Positions 1 to 9,180 are shown, counted from the stretch's first letter. The stretch is 64,000 nucleotides of DNA from CAVTRI01 sp963737075 (GCA_963737075.1 CAVTRI010000001.1:930001-994000), one strand, 5' to 3'. Notes: generated by a model not told the origin, from the letters alone. Numbers and translations are program-made.

Positions 1-21
1 GGCCAACGTGGGGAAGCAGTC

Positions 22-1188
22 GTGACCCTTGTCTCTGCTCGGTTCGGTGTGGGGCGCCGTCGTTCCGCTCGAGCCACTGCGCAGATTTTCGCGGTGATCG
101 CGGGCGGCGGGACAGGCGGTCATGTCATGCCCGCGCTCGCTATCGGCCGGGCGATCGTCGACGCCGGCCACCCCGCGCCCACCATCCGCTTCGTCGGATC
201 GTCCCGCGGTTTGGAGCGCACGCTTGTGCCCGCCGCCGGGTTCTCAGTCACGCTGTTGCCAGGCCGGGGCATCGCGAGACGATTTACTCTCGACAACATC
301 GGCGCCGCCGCCGGGCTGGTCGTTGCGGCGCTGCGGGCGGTGTGGCTGGTCGGCGGGTGGCGTCCCCGGGTCGTGGTGTCCGTGGGCGGCTATGCCAGCG
401 TGCCGTGCGCCCTGGCGGCCGTCGTGTGGCGGATCCCACTCGTGGTCCAGGAGCAAAATGCCGTGCCCGGCCTCGCCAACCGCCTCTTCGGCCGGTTCGC
501 GGCGGCTGCCGCCGTTGCCTTTCCCGGCACGCCCCTGCCGAACGCGGTCGTCACCGGGAACCCGGTCCGCCCCGAGTTGACCAACGTGGACCGCAGGCCG
601 GCCGGTCGCCGGGCGTCCCGCGAGGCGTTGGGCATCCCCATCGACCGTCGGATGGTGGCGATCTCCGGCGGTTCACTCGGCGCCAAGAGGATCAACGACG
701 CCGCCATCGAGTTAGCCCGTCACTGGGCGGACCGGCCGAACGTGGCCATCCGCCATGTCGTCGGCGCCCGGGACTGGGACGCGGTACGGGCAGCCGCTCC
801 GGCACCGACGCCGGGGGGCCTGATGTACCAGCAGATCCGCTACGAGGATCGCATGGATCTGTTGTATTCGGCCGCCGACGTGGCGGTGCAACGCTCGGGC
901 GCCAGCATTTTCGAGCTCGCTGTTGCCGGCGTGCCCGCGGTGCTGGTTCCGCTCCCGGGCGCCCCCGGCGACCACCAGGCCGTCAACGCCCAGCGCCTGG
1001 CTGCAGCCGGCGCCGCCGTGGTGGTACCCGACCATGAGCTGTCCGCCGATCGCCTCGGCGCCGAGCTCGAAAGGCTGCTTGGCGACCAGGCCCGTCTGGA
1101 TTCGATGGCGGCCGCGGCGGCCGCCGCCGCCCGCCCCGACGCCGCCGCCTGCGTCGCTCGCCTCGTGGAGGCGCACGCCCGTGAGTGA
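22..1188 (+). CDS. murG: MurG, UDP-GlcNAc:lipid I N-acetylglucosaminyltransferase
   Basis: Transfers GlcNAc from UDP-GlcNAc to lipid I to make lipid II on the inner face of the membrane. The 388-residue product has the N-terminal glycine loop GGGTGGH at residues 28-34 and the donor-binding segment SGAS...ELA near 292-300 followed by a proline/glycine loop and DHQ, as in the GT28 family. The GTG start at 22 gives about 15 more residues than E. coli MurG before the glycine loop; GTG at 49 is a possible alternative. It overlaps murC by 8 bases, so the two are translationally coupled. The upstream gene (ftsW would be usual) lies outside the window. Confidence 0.95.
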   Translation: MTLVSARFGVGRRRSARATAQIFAVIAGGGTGGHVMPALAIGRAIVDAGHPAPTIRFVGSSRGLERTLVPAAGFSVTLLPGRGIARRFTLDNIGAAAGLVVAALRAVWLVGGWRPRVVVSVGGYASVPCALAAVVWRIPLVVQEQNAVPGLANRLFGRFAAAAAVAFPGTPLPNAVVTGNPVRPELTNVDRRPAGRRASREALGIPIDRRMVAISGGSLGAKRINDAAIELARHWADRPNVAIRHVVGARDWDAVRAAAPAPTPGGLMYQQIRYEDRMDLLYSAADVAVQRSGASIFELAVAGVPAVLVPLPGAPGDHQAVNAQRLAAAGAAVVVPDHELSADRLGAELERLLGDQARLDSMAAAAAAAARPDAAACVARLVEAHARE

Positions 1189-2587
1189 CCGCAAGCTGGA
1201 CCTTTCGCACCCGCGCCGCATTCACCTGGTTGGTATGGGCGGGGCAGGCATCGGCGCCATCGCCGAAGTGCTGCTCGCCATGGGTCATCGGGTCAGCGGC
1301 AGCGATCTGGCGCCCTCGGACATGCTCGACCGCCTTCGCCGCCTCGGCGCGGTCGCCGACGTGGGCCATGACGCCGCCCACATCTCTGACGCCAACGTGG
1401 TTGCGGCCTCGACCGCGGTACGCCCAGATAACCCGGAGCTCGTCGAAGCCGGCCGACGCGGGATCCCCGTGCTCCGGAGGGCAGAGCTGCTGACTGCCAT
1501 CTGCGCCCGGCGGCGCACGGCGGCCGTCGCCGGCACTCACGGCAAGACGACCACTGCGACGATGTTGGCACTCGTCCTGGAGGAGGCCGGTTGGGCGCCC
1601 TCCTATCTGATCGGAGGGGACATCGCCGGCGTCGGGAGCGGCGCCCGTTGGGACACGACGGGGGAGTGGCTGGTCGTCGAGGCAGACGAAAGCGACGGGA
1701 CGTTTCTCGAGCTGCCGGCGGAGGCGGCGCTGGTGACGAGCGTCGAGCCCGACCACCTGGACTACTGGGGCGACGAACGCTCTCTCCGTGAGGGGTTCGA
1801 GGCGTTCCTGGCTGCGGCTGCAGGGCCGCGGGTGGTCTGCGCGGACGACCCTGGCGCCGCCGCTGCCGGCCAGGCGGCCGGCCCTGTGGTGAGCTACGGG
1901 ACGGCACCCGAGGCGACAATCGTGATGAAGGGGCTCACCTCTGACGACCGCGGGTCCCGGTTCGCGGCCTGGCGGGATGGTGAGTGCCTCGGCGAGGTGC
2001 GGGTTGCCGTGCCGGGCCGGCACTTTGCGCACAACGCCGGTGGCGCCCTGACGATGGCCGTCGCGCTCGGCATCGACGCTTCTGCGGCGTGCGCCGGGCT
2101 GGCCCGCTATCAGGGTGTGGCGCGGCGGTTCGAACGGCGGGGAGAGATTTGCGGGGCGACCCTGGTGGACGACTACGCCCACTTGCCGGGGGAGGTGACG
2201 CCCACCCTGGCCGCTGCTCGCGAGGGAGGATGGCGGCGGTTGCTCGTGGTCTTTCAGCCGCACCGCTACTCGAGGACCGCCTCGCTCTGGCGCTCGTTTG
2301 CCGACGCCTTCGTTGGCGCCGACGTGCTCGTGATCACCGACGTCTACGGCGCGGGAGAGGCTCCGCGGTCCGGCGTGAGCGGCGAGCTGATTGCCGAGGC
2401 CGTCCGGGCAGCCCACCCGGAAGCGCAGGTCCACTATGTACCGGAACGGGATCGCTTGGCGGCGACCGTGGCCGCGCTGGTCCGTCCCGGCGATCTCTGC
2501 CTCACGCTCGGAGCTGGCGACATTTCGCGGCTCCCGGACGAGCTGCTCAGCGCCGGGCTGGGCGGCGAGGGACTGGTTGGACCGTGA
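1181..2587 (+). CDS. murC: MurC, UDP-N-acetylmuramate--L-alanine ligase
   Basis: ATP-dependent addition of L-Ala to UDP-MurNAc, the first step of stem-peptide synthesis. The 468-residue protein begins with a Rossmann-type GMGGAGIGA loop (19-26) and carries the Mur-ligase P-loop GTHGKTTT at 118-125; the C-terminal part contains the DDYAH and QPHRYSR segments typical of MurC. The reading frame is open much further upstream, but the GTG at 1181 is chosen because homology begins there and it overlaps the end of murG by 8 bases. The stop overlaps the murB start (GTGA). Confidence 0.95.
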   Translation: MSDRKLDLSHPRRIHLVGMGGAGIGAIAEVLLAMGHRVSGSDLAPSDMLDRLRRLGAVADVGHDAAHISDANVVAASTAVRPDNPELVEAGRRGIPVLRRAELLTAICARRRTAAVAGTHGKTTTATMLALVLEEAGWAPSYLIGGDIAGVGSGARWDTTGEWLVVEADESDGTFLELPAEAALVTSVEPDHLDYWGDERSLREGFEAFLAAAAGPRVVCADDPGAAAAGQAAGPVVSYGTAPEATIVMKGLTSDDRGSRFAAWRDGECLGEVRVAVPGRHFAHNAGGALTMAVALGIDASAACAGLARYQGVARRFERRGEICGATLVDDYAHLPGEVTPTLAAAREGGWRRLLVVFQPHRYSRTASLWRSFADAFVGADVLVITDVYGAGEAPRSGVSGELIAEAVRAAHPEAQVHYVPERDRLAATVAALVRPGDLCLTLGAGDISRLPDELLSAGLGGEGLVGP

Positions 2588-3663
2588 ACTCGTACGGTGC
2601 GCCCGAGCGAGAGGGGGCGCCGCGGCCTCTCGGTGACGCTGCGGCGCTCGCGGAAGCGGAGCGTGTGCTGGCCGGCGGCCCCGGCGCCCAGGGCCGCGTG
2701 CGCCGCGACGCGCCGCTCGGACCGCTCACCACATACCGGGTCGGAGGGCCGGCCGCCCTCCTCGTGATCGCCTCGGAGAACGACGATCTCGTCGCGATTG
2801 CCGCCGCAGCCAGCGTCGCCGAGCTTCCCATCCTGGTCGTCGGCCGAGGATCCAACCTGTTGGTTTCCGATGCCGGATTCGGGGGCATCGCCGTCATCCT
2901 GGACCCCGCCGGCGAGGGATTCGGTGAGGTGGTCATCGACGGGACCCACGTCACGGCGGGCGCCGCGGTGGCCCTGCCGGCCCTCGCCCGCCAGGTCACC
3001 GATGCCGGGCTCACCGGTTTGGAATGGGCCGTGGGCGTCCCGGGCTCGGTCGGTGGCGGCGTACGGATGAACGCCGGCGGCCACGGCTCGGACATCGCCC
3101 ACGTCCTCCTGCGGGCGTCGGTGGCCCATCTCGGCCATGGCGCCGAACGAGCGCGGCCGGTCCTGTGGCCGGTCGAAGAGCTGGGCTATGCCTACCGTCA
3201 CAGTCGGGTCGGTCCGGGACACTTCGTACTCCACGCCGAGTTCGGGCTTACGCCGGGCGATGCCGAAGCTGGCCGGCGCACCATCCGCGAGATCGTCCGC
3301 TGGCGGCGCGAGCATCAGCCCGGTGGCCAGAACGCAGGCTCGGTGTTCACCAACCCGCCGGATGTCTCGGCTGGCTGGCTCGTGGAAGCTGCCGGGCTCA
3401 AAGGGCACCGCATCGGCACTGCAGCGGTGTCGCCCAAGCACGCCAACTTCATTCAGGCCGACCCGGACGGCTCGGCCGACGACGTTTTGGCGCTCATTCG
3501 CGACGTGCAGGACATCGTGCGCCGGGTGCACGCCGTGGACCTGCAGACAGAGGTCCGGCTCGTTGGCTTCCCGGACACTCACGTTCCCGCTGTGAAGGGT
3601 CGACATCCAGCTTCACAGTCACCATCAACTGGAGGTTCATCCCTGCCGGGAGGTGGCCCTTGA
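2584..3663 (+). CDS. murB: MurB, UDP-N-acetylenolpyruvoylglucosamine reductase
   Basis: FAD- and NADPH-dependent reduction of the enolpyruvyl ether to UDP-MurNAc. Visible family features are TTYRVGG at 49-55, the FAD-phosphate loop GRGSNLL at 87-93, the GSVGGGVRMNAGG segment, the catalytic serine in AGSVFTNP (S253) and a C-terminal glutamate (E323). GTG 2584 is the start because it shares bases with the murC stop (GTGA). About 30 residues after the last conserved strand are low-complexity and Ser/Gly/Pro-rich, ending exactly over the ftsQ start; this tail is probably not structured. Confidence 0.94.
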   Translation: MNSYGAPEREGAPRPLGDAAALAEAERVLAGGPGAQGRVRRDAPLGPLTTYRVGGPAALLVIASENDDLVAIAAAASVAELPILVVGRGSNLLVSDAGFGGIAVILDPAGEGFGEVVIDGTHVTAGAAVALPALARQVTDAGLTGLEWAVGVPGSVGGGVRMNAGGHGSDIAHVLLRASVAHLGHGAERARPVLWPVEELGYAYRHSRVGPGHFVLHAEFGLTPGDAEAGRRTIREIVRWRREHQPGGQNAGSVFTNPPDVSAGWLVEAAGLKGHRIGTAAVSPKHANFIQADPDGSADDVLALIRDVQDIVRRVHAVDLQTEVRLVGFPDTHVPAVKGRHPASQSPSTGGSSLPGGGP

Positions 3664-4583
3664 CGCCCGTGGACTACAACGACCCCACCGTCTCGTTGCG
3701 GGTGGTCGTAGATCCCCGCTTCAAGCAGCGATGGCTCGCAACTCGCCGGGCAGAAGGCCGCCGCCGGCTTCGGATCGCGATCATCGTCCTGAGCGTCGTT
3801 GCCTTTGTCGGTGCCGGCGTCGGCGTGTTGTACTCGCCACTCCTGGGCGTCCGCCACGTGCGCGTCGAGGGAGTGGGCGGAGTGCAGGCGACGCAAATTC
3901 GTTCCGCCGCCGCATTGGGTCAAGAACCGCTCATCGAGGTGGAGCCCGCGGCAGTCGCCGCCCGCCTCGACGCCGTGCCCTGGGTGGCGGCCGCCAGTGT
4001 GCACATCCAGTGGCCGGGGACGGTGAAGATCGCGGTCCGAAGTCGCACTCCCGTCGCCCAGGTTCTCGTGGCGCCCAAGACCACAGGCCCGGTGGCGATC
4101 CTGGATGCGACCGGACGCGTCCTGGCTGAGCCGTCGGCACCCCTCCAAAACCTTCCCTTCCTCACGGGCGTGGGTGTCGCCCGACTGCACCCCGGCCAAT
4201 GGGTGGCGGGCGGACTGGGACCATCCCCGAGCACTGCGGTGTCTGGCGCCACTGGCGGTCTGGTAGCTGACCCGCCCAGCGTGACTGCAGGGGCGCTGGC
4301 GATGAGCGCAAACCTCCCGGCGTCTGTGGCCGGCGCCGTCATTTCGATCTCGGTCACAGGCAATCAGTTGCGAGCGGTGGTGACGAGCGCGACGGCGAAC
4401 GGTCCGGTCACGGTGCTGCTCGGAGATCAGCAGCAACTGGGCGACAAGCTGACCGCGCTGGCGACGATCCTCGAACAGGTGAACCTCGCAGGGATCGGGA
4501 CGATCGACCTCCGAGTTCCGTTCCGTCCGGCCTTGACCCCCCGCAACGCTCAGGGTAATTTGTCGACCCAAGCTGGAGGGTAA
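3660..4583 (+). CDS. ftsQ: FtsQ/DivIB-type cell division protein
   Basis: Bitopic divisome protein linking early and late division proteins. The 307-residue product has a basic cytoplasmic N-terminus, one membrane segment at about 39-58 and an extracytoplasmic POTRA domain (about 62-135) followed by a beta domain. I chose TTG 3660 because a GGGAGGTGG ribosome binding site (3648-3656) is at the right distance and the codon overlaps the murB stop (TTGA); GTG 3669 is the alternative. The open frame extends upstream into murB but that part is a shadow. Confidence 0.88.
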   Translation: MTPVDYNDPTVSLRVVVDPRFKQRWLATRRAEGRRRLRIAIIVLSVVAFVGAGVGVLYSPLLGVRHVRVEGVGGVQATQIRSAAALGQEPLIEVEPAAVAARLDAVPWVAAASVHIQWPGTVKIAVRSRTPVAQVLVAPKTTGPVAILDATGRVLAEPSAPLQNLPFLTGVGVARLHPGQWVAGGLGPSPSTAVSGATGGLVADPPSVTAGALAMSANLPASVAGAVISISVTGNQLRAVVTSATANGPVTVLLGDQQQLGDKLTALATILEQVNLAGIGTIDLRVPFRPALTPRNAQGNLSTQAGG

Positions 4584-4595
4584 GCGTGACTCAAG

Positions 4596-4612
4596 CTCTA
4601 CTTAAGGTAGAG
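4596..4612. promoter_or_regulatory. Perfect inverted repeat in the ftsQ-ftsZ spacer
   Basis: CTCTAC-TTAAG-GTAGAG is a perfect 6-bp-arm inverted repeat just after ftsQ, in an AT-richer patch of an otherwise GC-rich 202-base spacer before ftsZ. In actinobacteria ftsZ often has its own promoters between ftsQ and ftsZ, so an operator or a small RNA hairpin acting on ftsZ is plausible. Function is not shown by the sequence. The rest of the spacer (4613-4785) has no ORF I can support except the ribosome binding site of ftsZ. Confidence 0.4.
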
Positions 4613-4785
4613 ATTTAATGAGTTCCGGTGGGGAATCCGTGCATCGTGGCCGTAGGCATGCGACGCTGGAGAATGCACCGTCGGGCCTCGGGCAACCGGC
4701 CCGCGCGACAGCAACGTCTCGTCCACTCACACCATCGGGCAGCCCGGTTTCCAGCCGGCCGGTGGAAACGCCCCGGAGGGTTTCA

Positions 4786-5874
4786 ATGGCCAGCGGAGCC
4801 CAGAACTACATCGCCGTGATCAAAGTCGTGGGGATCGGCGGAGGCGGCGTCAACGCCGTCAACCGGATGATAGATGCGGGTTTGAAGGGCGTGGAGTTCA
4901 TTGCCATCAATACCGACGCCCAGGCCTTGTTGATGAGCGACGCGGACGTGAAGCTGGACATCGGCCGCCAACGTACTCGCGGGCTGGGTGCGGGGAGCGA
5001 CCCGGAGGTGGGGCGCGAAGCGGCGGATGAGCACCGAGAGGAGATCGAGGAGGTGCTCAAGGGCGCCGATATGGTCTTCATTACCGCCGGCAAGGGCGGC
5101 GGTACAGGCACGGGCGGCGGGCCGGTTGTCGCCGAGGTGGCGAAGAGCCTGGGAGCGCTGACCATTGGGGTCGTCACGCGGCCGTTCTCGTTTGAGGGCC
5201 GGCGTCGCGCGGTGCAGGCAGATGCGGGCATCCAGCGCCTGAAAGAGAAGGTCGACACGCTGATCGTGATCCCGAACGACAGACTGCTGACCGTTTCCAA
5301 CGAGAAGACCTCGATGGTCAACGCCTTCAAGATGGCCGATGAGGTCCTCCTCCAAGGGGTCCAGGGGATCACGGACCTGATCACGACGCCAGGGCTGATC
5401 AATACTGACTTCGCCGACGTCAAGATGATCATGAGCAATGCGGGCACCGCGATCATGGGGATCGGGACCGCGGCTGGCGATGGCCGGGCAGTCACGGCCG
5501 CCAAGCTGGCCATCACCTCTCCGCTTCTGGAAGCGACGATCGACGGCGCCCGCGGCATCCTGCTCAACATCGCTGGTGGCAGCGATCTGGGGCTGTTCGA
5601 GGTCAACGAGGCGGCGGAGATCATCCACGGTGTGGCTCATCCCGACGCCAACATCATTTTCGGCCAGGTCATTGATGACTCGATGGGCGACGAGGTGCGC
5701 GTCACGGTCATCGCCGCTGGCTTCGAGCGGTGGGACGAGGCGGCCGGGGCGGCGGCATCGGCTCGGTCCGGCAGGCTCGGTCTGCTCGACACGGAGGCCG
5801 AGCTGGAAGCCGAGGGGGGCGACTTCGACTTCGGCGAAGAAGACGAATTCGACGTCCCCGATTTCTTGAAGTAG
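4786..5874 (+). CDS. ftsZ: FtsZ, tubulin-like division GTPase
   Basis: Forms the cytokinetic Z-ring. The GTP signature GGGTGTG is at 104-110 and the T7 loop NTDFAD at 206-211 (catalytic Asp208 and Asp211). The C-terminus ends in DVPDFLK, the actinobacterial docking tail for SepF and FtsW. ATG 4786 is chosen because GGAGGG lies 5 bases upstream and homology starts right there; the same frame is open back to 4618 but that extension is Ser/Pro/Arg-rich without family similarity. At 362 residues the protein is slightly short, mainly because its linker between core and tail is brief. Confidence 0.97.
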   Translation: MASGAQNYIAVIKVVGIGGGGVNAVNRMIDAGLKGVEFIAINTDAQALLMSDADVKLDIGRQRTRGLGAGSDPEVGREAADEHREEIEEVLKGADMVFITAGKGGGTGTGGGPVVAEVAKSLGALTIGVVTRPFSFEGRRRAVQADAGIQRLKEKVDTLIVIPNDRLLTVSNEKTSMVNAFKMADEVLLQGVQGITDLITTPGLINTDFADVKMIMSNAGTAIMGIGTAAGDGRAVTAAKLAITSPLLEATIDGARGILLNIAGGSDLGLFEVNEAAEIIHGVAHPDANIIFGQVIDDSMGDEVRVTVIAAGFERWDEAAGAAASARSGRLGLLDTEAELEAEGGDFDFGEEDEFDVPDFLK

Positions 5875-5876
5875 CC

Positions 5877-6557
5877 GTGCGCTCGGCGGTCGGCCCGGTG
5901 CCGGGGTGGGCGGCTTCGAGTTGGCTGTTGTCCGGCGGCGTTCGGGCGGTGGCAACCTCGCGAGACGATGGTGACCTCTCGCAGGCCGGCCCACGAGCGC
6001 ACCTCGTCGAGCTTCCGTGGACGGTGTTGCGCCAGGTGCACGGCGACCGGGTGGTCACGGTCGCCTCGCCGGGCGACAAGGCGGGCGAAAGGGCGGACGC
6101 CGCGGTGACCGCCTGCCAAGGAGCTGCGCTAACCGTGCTCACGGCCGACTGCGCGCCGGTGGCGTTCGCAAGCCCCGAGGGGATCGCAGGTGTGGCGCAT
6201 GCAGGCTGGCGGGGCCTTACGGCCGGGGTGATCGGATCCACGGTTGAGGCCATGCGCGCCCTCGGCGCCAGCCGGGTGGAGGCCGTGGTGGGCCCGTGCA
6301 TTGGCCCCGAGTGCTACGCCTTCGGCCCCGACGACCTGGACACCGTGGCCTCCCGACTGGGACCGGCCGTGCGCGCGGTGGACCGTACGGGACGTCCGGC
6401 GCTTGATCTGGCGGCGGGCGTCGCGGTGGCGTTGGAACAAGCCGGAGCGCACGTCGTCGCCGTCACCCGGACCTGCACTGGTTGCTCGGCCGAGCACTGG
6501 TCCTGGCGGGCTCGGCGCGACACCGCCCGCCAGGGCATGGTCGTATGGCGGCCATGA
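5877..6557 (+). CDS. pgeF: PgeF/YfiH-family polyphenol oxidase-like protein (peptidoglycan editing factor)
   Basis: Copper/zinc protein of the DUF152 family; homologues correct misincorporated L-Ser in muropeptides (PgeF) or act on purine nucleosides (LACC1). The metal ligands expected for the family are visible: His in RQVHGDR (H55), Cys in ADC (C92) and His in HAGWRG (H108), plus GPCIGPECY. GTG 5877 starts 2 bases after the ftsZ stop. The conserved position behind ftsZ in actinobacteria fits a cell-wall role; the stop overlaps the next start (ATGA). Confidence 0.88.
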   Translation: MRSAVGPVPGWAASSWLLSGGVRAVATSRDDGDLSQAGPRAHLVELPWTVLRQVHGDRVVTVASPGDKAGERADAAVTACQGAALTVLTADCAPVAFASPEGIAGVAHAGWRGLTAGVIGSTVEAMRALGASRVEAVVGPCIGPECYAFGPDDLDTVASRLGPAVRAVDRTGRPALDLAAGVAVALEQAGAHVVAVTRTCTGCSAEHWSWRARRDTARQGMVVWRP

Positions 6558-7228
6558 CCGGGGGGACCGAACCAGCACGTTTGGCGGCCCGGACCCAAGC
6601 GATCACCGAGCGGATCCGGGCTGCCGGGGGCGACCCGGCGTCCATCCGGATCGTGGCGGTCACCAAAGGGTTCGGTCCGGAGGCTGTGCGAGCGGCCGCC
6701 GCGGCGGGCCTCACCGACCTCGGCGAAAACTACGCCCAGGAGCTGAGTGCCAAGGCGATGGCCGCACCGGAGGGGACCCGGTGGCATTTCCTCGGCCCAG
6801 TGCAGCGAAACAAGGTCGCCCGGCTCGCGCCCCTCGTGTCCCTTTGGCATGGCCTGGATCGGGAACGAGCGATCGATGCGCTGGCGGCGCACCGGCCGGG
6901 GGCGGAAGTGCTGCTCCAGCTGAACCCGTTCGGAGACCCGCGAAAGCAGGGGTGCGTGCCGGAGGCGCTGCCATCGCTCGCCGAGCGGTGCCGGGAACGA
7001 GGCCTCGACCTGCGGGGCCTCATGGTCATCGGCCCAGAGGGAGACCTTGCGGGCACTCGAGGCGCGTTCCGGATGGCGGCATCATGGGGGCGAAAGCTCG
7101 GCTTGCCCGAGTTGTCGATGGGCATGACCGACGACTTCGAGATCGCCGTAGGGGAGGGGGCGACGATCCTGCGGCTGGGGCGGGTCATCTTCGGTCCCCG
7201 CCCGCAGCGTCAAAGCGTGCAACGATAG
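6554..7228 (+). CDS. YggS/PLPBP-family pyridoxal phosphate homeostasis protein
   Basis: Single-domain TIM-barrel PLP-binding protein that buffers PLP; not a racemase. The PLP lysine is in VTKG (K38), followed by GENY, WHFLGPVQ and the C-terminal LSMGMTDD phosphate-binding motif. ATG 6554 is chosen because it overlaps the pgeF stop (ATGA); ATG 6545 is an alternative three codons earlier. It sits between pgeF and sepF, its usual place in Gram-positive division clusters. Confidence 0.92.
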   Translation: MTGGTEPARLAARTQAITERIRAAGGDPASIRIVAVTKGFGPEAVRAAAAAGLTDLGENYAQELSAKAMAAPEGTRWHFLGPVQRNKVARLAPLVSLWHGLDRERAIDALAAHRPGAEVLLQLNPFGDPRKQGCVPEALPSLAERCRERGLDLRGLMVIGPEGDLAGTRGAFRMAASWGRKLGLPELSMGMTDDFEIAVGEGATILRLGRVIFGPRPQRQSVQR

Positions 7229-7252
7229 GCTGGGGAAGACGGGAGGCTGGAG

Positions 7253-7777
7253 ATGGCATCTGGGATCGTCCGCAAAGCAATGGTGTATCTCGGACTGACC
7301 GATGACGAGTACGAGGAGTACGACCCTTACGAAGAAGCTCCTCCTCTTGCGTCGCAGACAGCGCCGCGACGCACCGGCGGCGACCCGTCCGACCCTGGCT
7401 TGGGCCCGGTCTCGGTGCGACCAGTCCGAGGTGACGTCGACCCGAGCAACGGGGTCACTCTCACATCTCGTCCGGCTGTGGTACGGCCCATCCCGACGGC
7501 CCAGAGCGCCAAGGTGCAAGTCGTGGCGCCGACCCGGTTCGCTGATGCCCAGGAGATCGGCGACCGTTTCAAGAGCGGCCAGCCGGTGATCGTCAATCTG
7601 CAAAACAACGAACGCGAGCTCGCCCGCCGGATGATCGACTTCTGCAGCGGCGTCACCTACGCCTTGGGCGGAAGCATGGACAAGGTGGCGGACCAGGTGT
7701 TCCTCCTGACGCCGTCCAACGTGGAAGTGTCGGCGGAGGAGAAGCGTCGTCTCGAGGAGCGCGGGTACTCCTCGTGA
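7253..7777 (+). CDS. sepF: SepF, FtsZ membrane anchor
   Basis: Division protein that tethers FtsZ to the membrane and replaces FtsA in actinobacteria. The 174-residue product has an N-terminal amphipathic helix (about 1-14), an acidic DDEYEEYDPYEE stretch, a Pro/Arg-rich linker and a C-terminal SepF (DUF552) core at about 75-165. A GGGAGGCTGGAG ribosome binding site precedes the ATG. Its presence with FtsZ ending in DVPDFLK gives a complete tethering pair. Confidence 0.95.
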   Translation: MASGIVRKAMVYLGLTDDEYEEYDPYEEAPPLASQTAPRRTGGDPSDPGLGPVSVRPVRGDVDPSNGVTLTSRPAVVRPIPTAQSAKVQVVAPTRFADAQEIGDRFKSGQPVIVNLQNNERELARRMIDFCSGVTYALGGSMDKVADQVFLLTPSNVEVSAEEKRRLEERGYSS

Positions 7778-7796
7778 GACCCTGACAGGGCGGTCG

Positions 7797-8063
7797 GTGT
7801 TCGCGTTTCGCGGAGGAAATCCCCTCTACGTCCTCGGACAGATCTATGTCCTGATCCTCTTCGCACGAGCGGTGTTCAGCTGGTTCCCGGAGTCGCCCAG
7901 CTCTCCGCTCAACCCGATCCGGCGTTTCGTGGTACTTGTCACCGAACCGGTGCTCGCCCCCTTCCGCCGGCTCATCCCCCCGGTCGGGATGCTCGACGTG
8001 TCGTTCATTGTGGCGTTCATCGTGGTCGAGATCATCGTCTCGACCGTGTTCAGCCGTCTGTGA
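7797..8063 (+). CDS. yggT: YggT-family membrane protein
   Basis: Small 88-residue integral membrane protein with two hydrophobic segments (about 9-30 and 66-86) separated by the FVVLVTEPVLAPFRRLIPP loop that defines the family. GTG 7797 is chosen as the first start after sepF. Position between sepF and divIVA is conserved in actinobacteria and suggests a role in polar or septal membrane organisation, but the molecular function is unknown. Confidence 0.88.
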   Translation: MFAFRGGNPLYVLGQIYVLILFARAVFSWFPESPSSPLNPIRRFVVLVTEPVLAPFRRLIPPVGMLDVSFIVAFIVVEIIVSTVFSRL

Positions 8064-8186
8064 TTAGGGGTTGAGCGGTCCCGGCGCCACCGCCGGACTG
8101 GGTGCCGGGCCGGGCTGCATGTTGGCTGGGTGTCCGCCCGGTCGGCATGGCGGCAGCGCATCCTCGAAGGCGGAAACCGTCGGAAC

Positions 8187-8192
8187 TAACAT
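8187..8192 (+). promoter_or_regulatory. Leaderless -10 box of divIVA
   Basis: TAACAT ends exactly 6 bases before the divIVA ATG and no Shine-Dalgarno sequence lies between them. The transcript would start at or next to the A of the ATG. The -35 region is poor. divIVA can thus be transcribed apart from the upstream division operon. Confidence 0.6.
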
Positions 8193-8198
8193 GCGCGC

Positions 8199-9110
8199 AT
8201 GGACCTGACCCCCAAGACGCTGCGCGAGGTGGTCTTTCGCGAGAAGCTCCGCGGTGGTTATCACCCTGATGACGTGGATGAGTTCCTCGAGCAGGTGGCG
8301 GCGGACTTGGAAGTCCTGCACGATCGGCTGCGCCAAGCTGTCGAGCGAGCCCAGCGCGCCGAGGCAGCGGCGGCCGCAGCCCCCTCAGACGCGAACCCGG
8401 GGGATGCGGAGGAGTCCGTCAAGACCCTCGTGCTCGCGCAGCGAACCGCAGACATGCACGTTCAAGAAGCCCGCGAGAAGGCCAACCGGCTGGTCGCCAA
8501 CGCCGAGCAGCAGGCGCAGAGCATCGTCTCCTCCGCCCAGGAACGCGGGAAGCGTCAGGAAGAGGAAACACTGGCGAGCACACACGCTGAGTTGATCAAG
8601 CTCGAGGCGACCCGGGCGCAGGCCCAGCAGGAGGTGGAGGGGCTCAACCGATGGATCGAGGAGCACAAGGCGCACCTGAGCTCGACCTTGAAGGACGCCC
8701 TCGGCGTGGTCGAGCGAGCGGGCACGCTGAGTCCGCCTCCCACGAGTCGGCCCATCGACGTCGGGCGCCCCGAACCGGCCGCAGGCCCCGCCGGTGCCGC
8801 GCCGCAGCACGCAAGCGTCGATGACTCTGGCACCCCGGCGTCCGAAGACTCCGACACCGCGCTGCTGGCTCCCGGGCACGAGGCTGGCGATCCCGATTCA
8901 ACCGTTGTTAGCGGACGCCCCGGGCCTTCCGGGCCTGAACCCCCGATGGGTGAGGCGTCCGTCAAGGCAGACCCGGTGGGCGGCGCTCGGCCAGCCGCGG
9001 CCGGTCTCGGGGGCGCGGACCCCGCGGATCAGGCACTGGACGAGTTCTTCGACGACCCCGAGTTCGCCGACGACCGGCGCTTCGGGGGTCGGCTGCGTCG
9101 TCGCCGCTGA
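8199..9110 (+). CDS. divIVA: DivIVA/Wag31-family polar scaffold
   Basis: Curvature-sensing coiled-coil protein that directs polar growth in actinobacteria. Residues 1-22 match the membrane-binding N-terminal lobe with FREKLRGGYHPDDVDEFL; coiled-coil heptads run from about 23 to 60 and again from about 85 to 165. The remaining ~130 residues are a low-complexity Pro/Ala/Gly/Asp region ending in a basic RLRRRR tail. It closes the division cluster and has its own leaderless promoter. At 303 residues it is within the usual Wag31 range. Confidence 0.93.
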   Translation: MDLTPKTLREVVFREKLRGGYHPDDVDEFLEQVAADLEVLHDRLRQAVERAQRAEAAAAAAPSDANPGDAEESVKTLVLAQRTADMHVQEAREKANRLVANAEQQAQSIVSSAQERGKRQEEETLASTHAELIKLEATRAQAQQEVEGLNRWIEEHKAHLSSTLKDALGVVERAGTLSPPPTSRPIDVGRPEPAAGPAGAAPQHASVDDSGTPASEDSDTALLAPGHEAGDPDSTVVSGRPGPSGPEPPMGEASVKADPVGGARPAAAGLGGADPADQALDEFFDDPEFADDRRFGGRLRRRR

Positions 9111-9180
9111 CATCCAGCGCTTCGGCGCCGGCTTCCAGGAGCGCACGAAGTCTCTCGCGTCATGGAATTCGGCGGACATC

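Noticed and set aside
4618..4785. N-terminal 56-residue extension of FtsZ
   Set aside because: Low-complexity Ser/Pro/Arg sequence with no FtsZ similarity; a good ribosome binding site and conserved start are at 4786.
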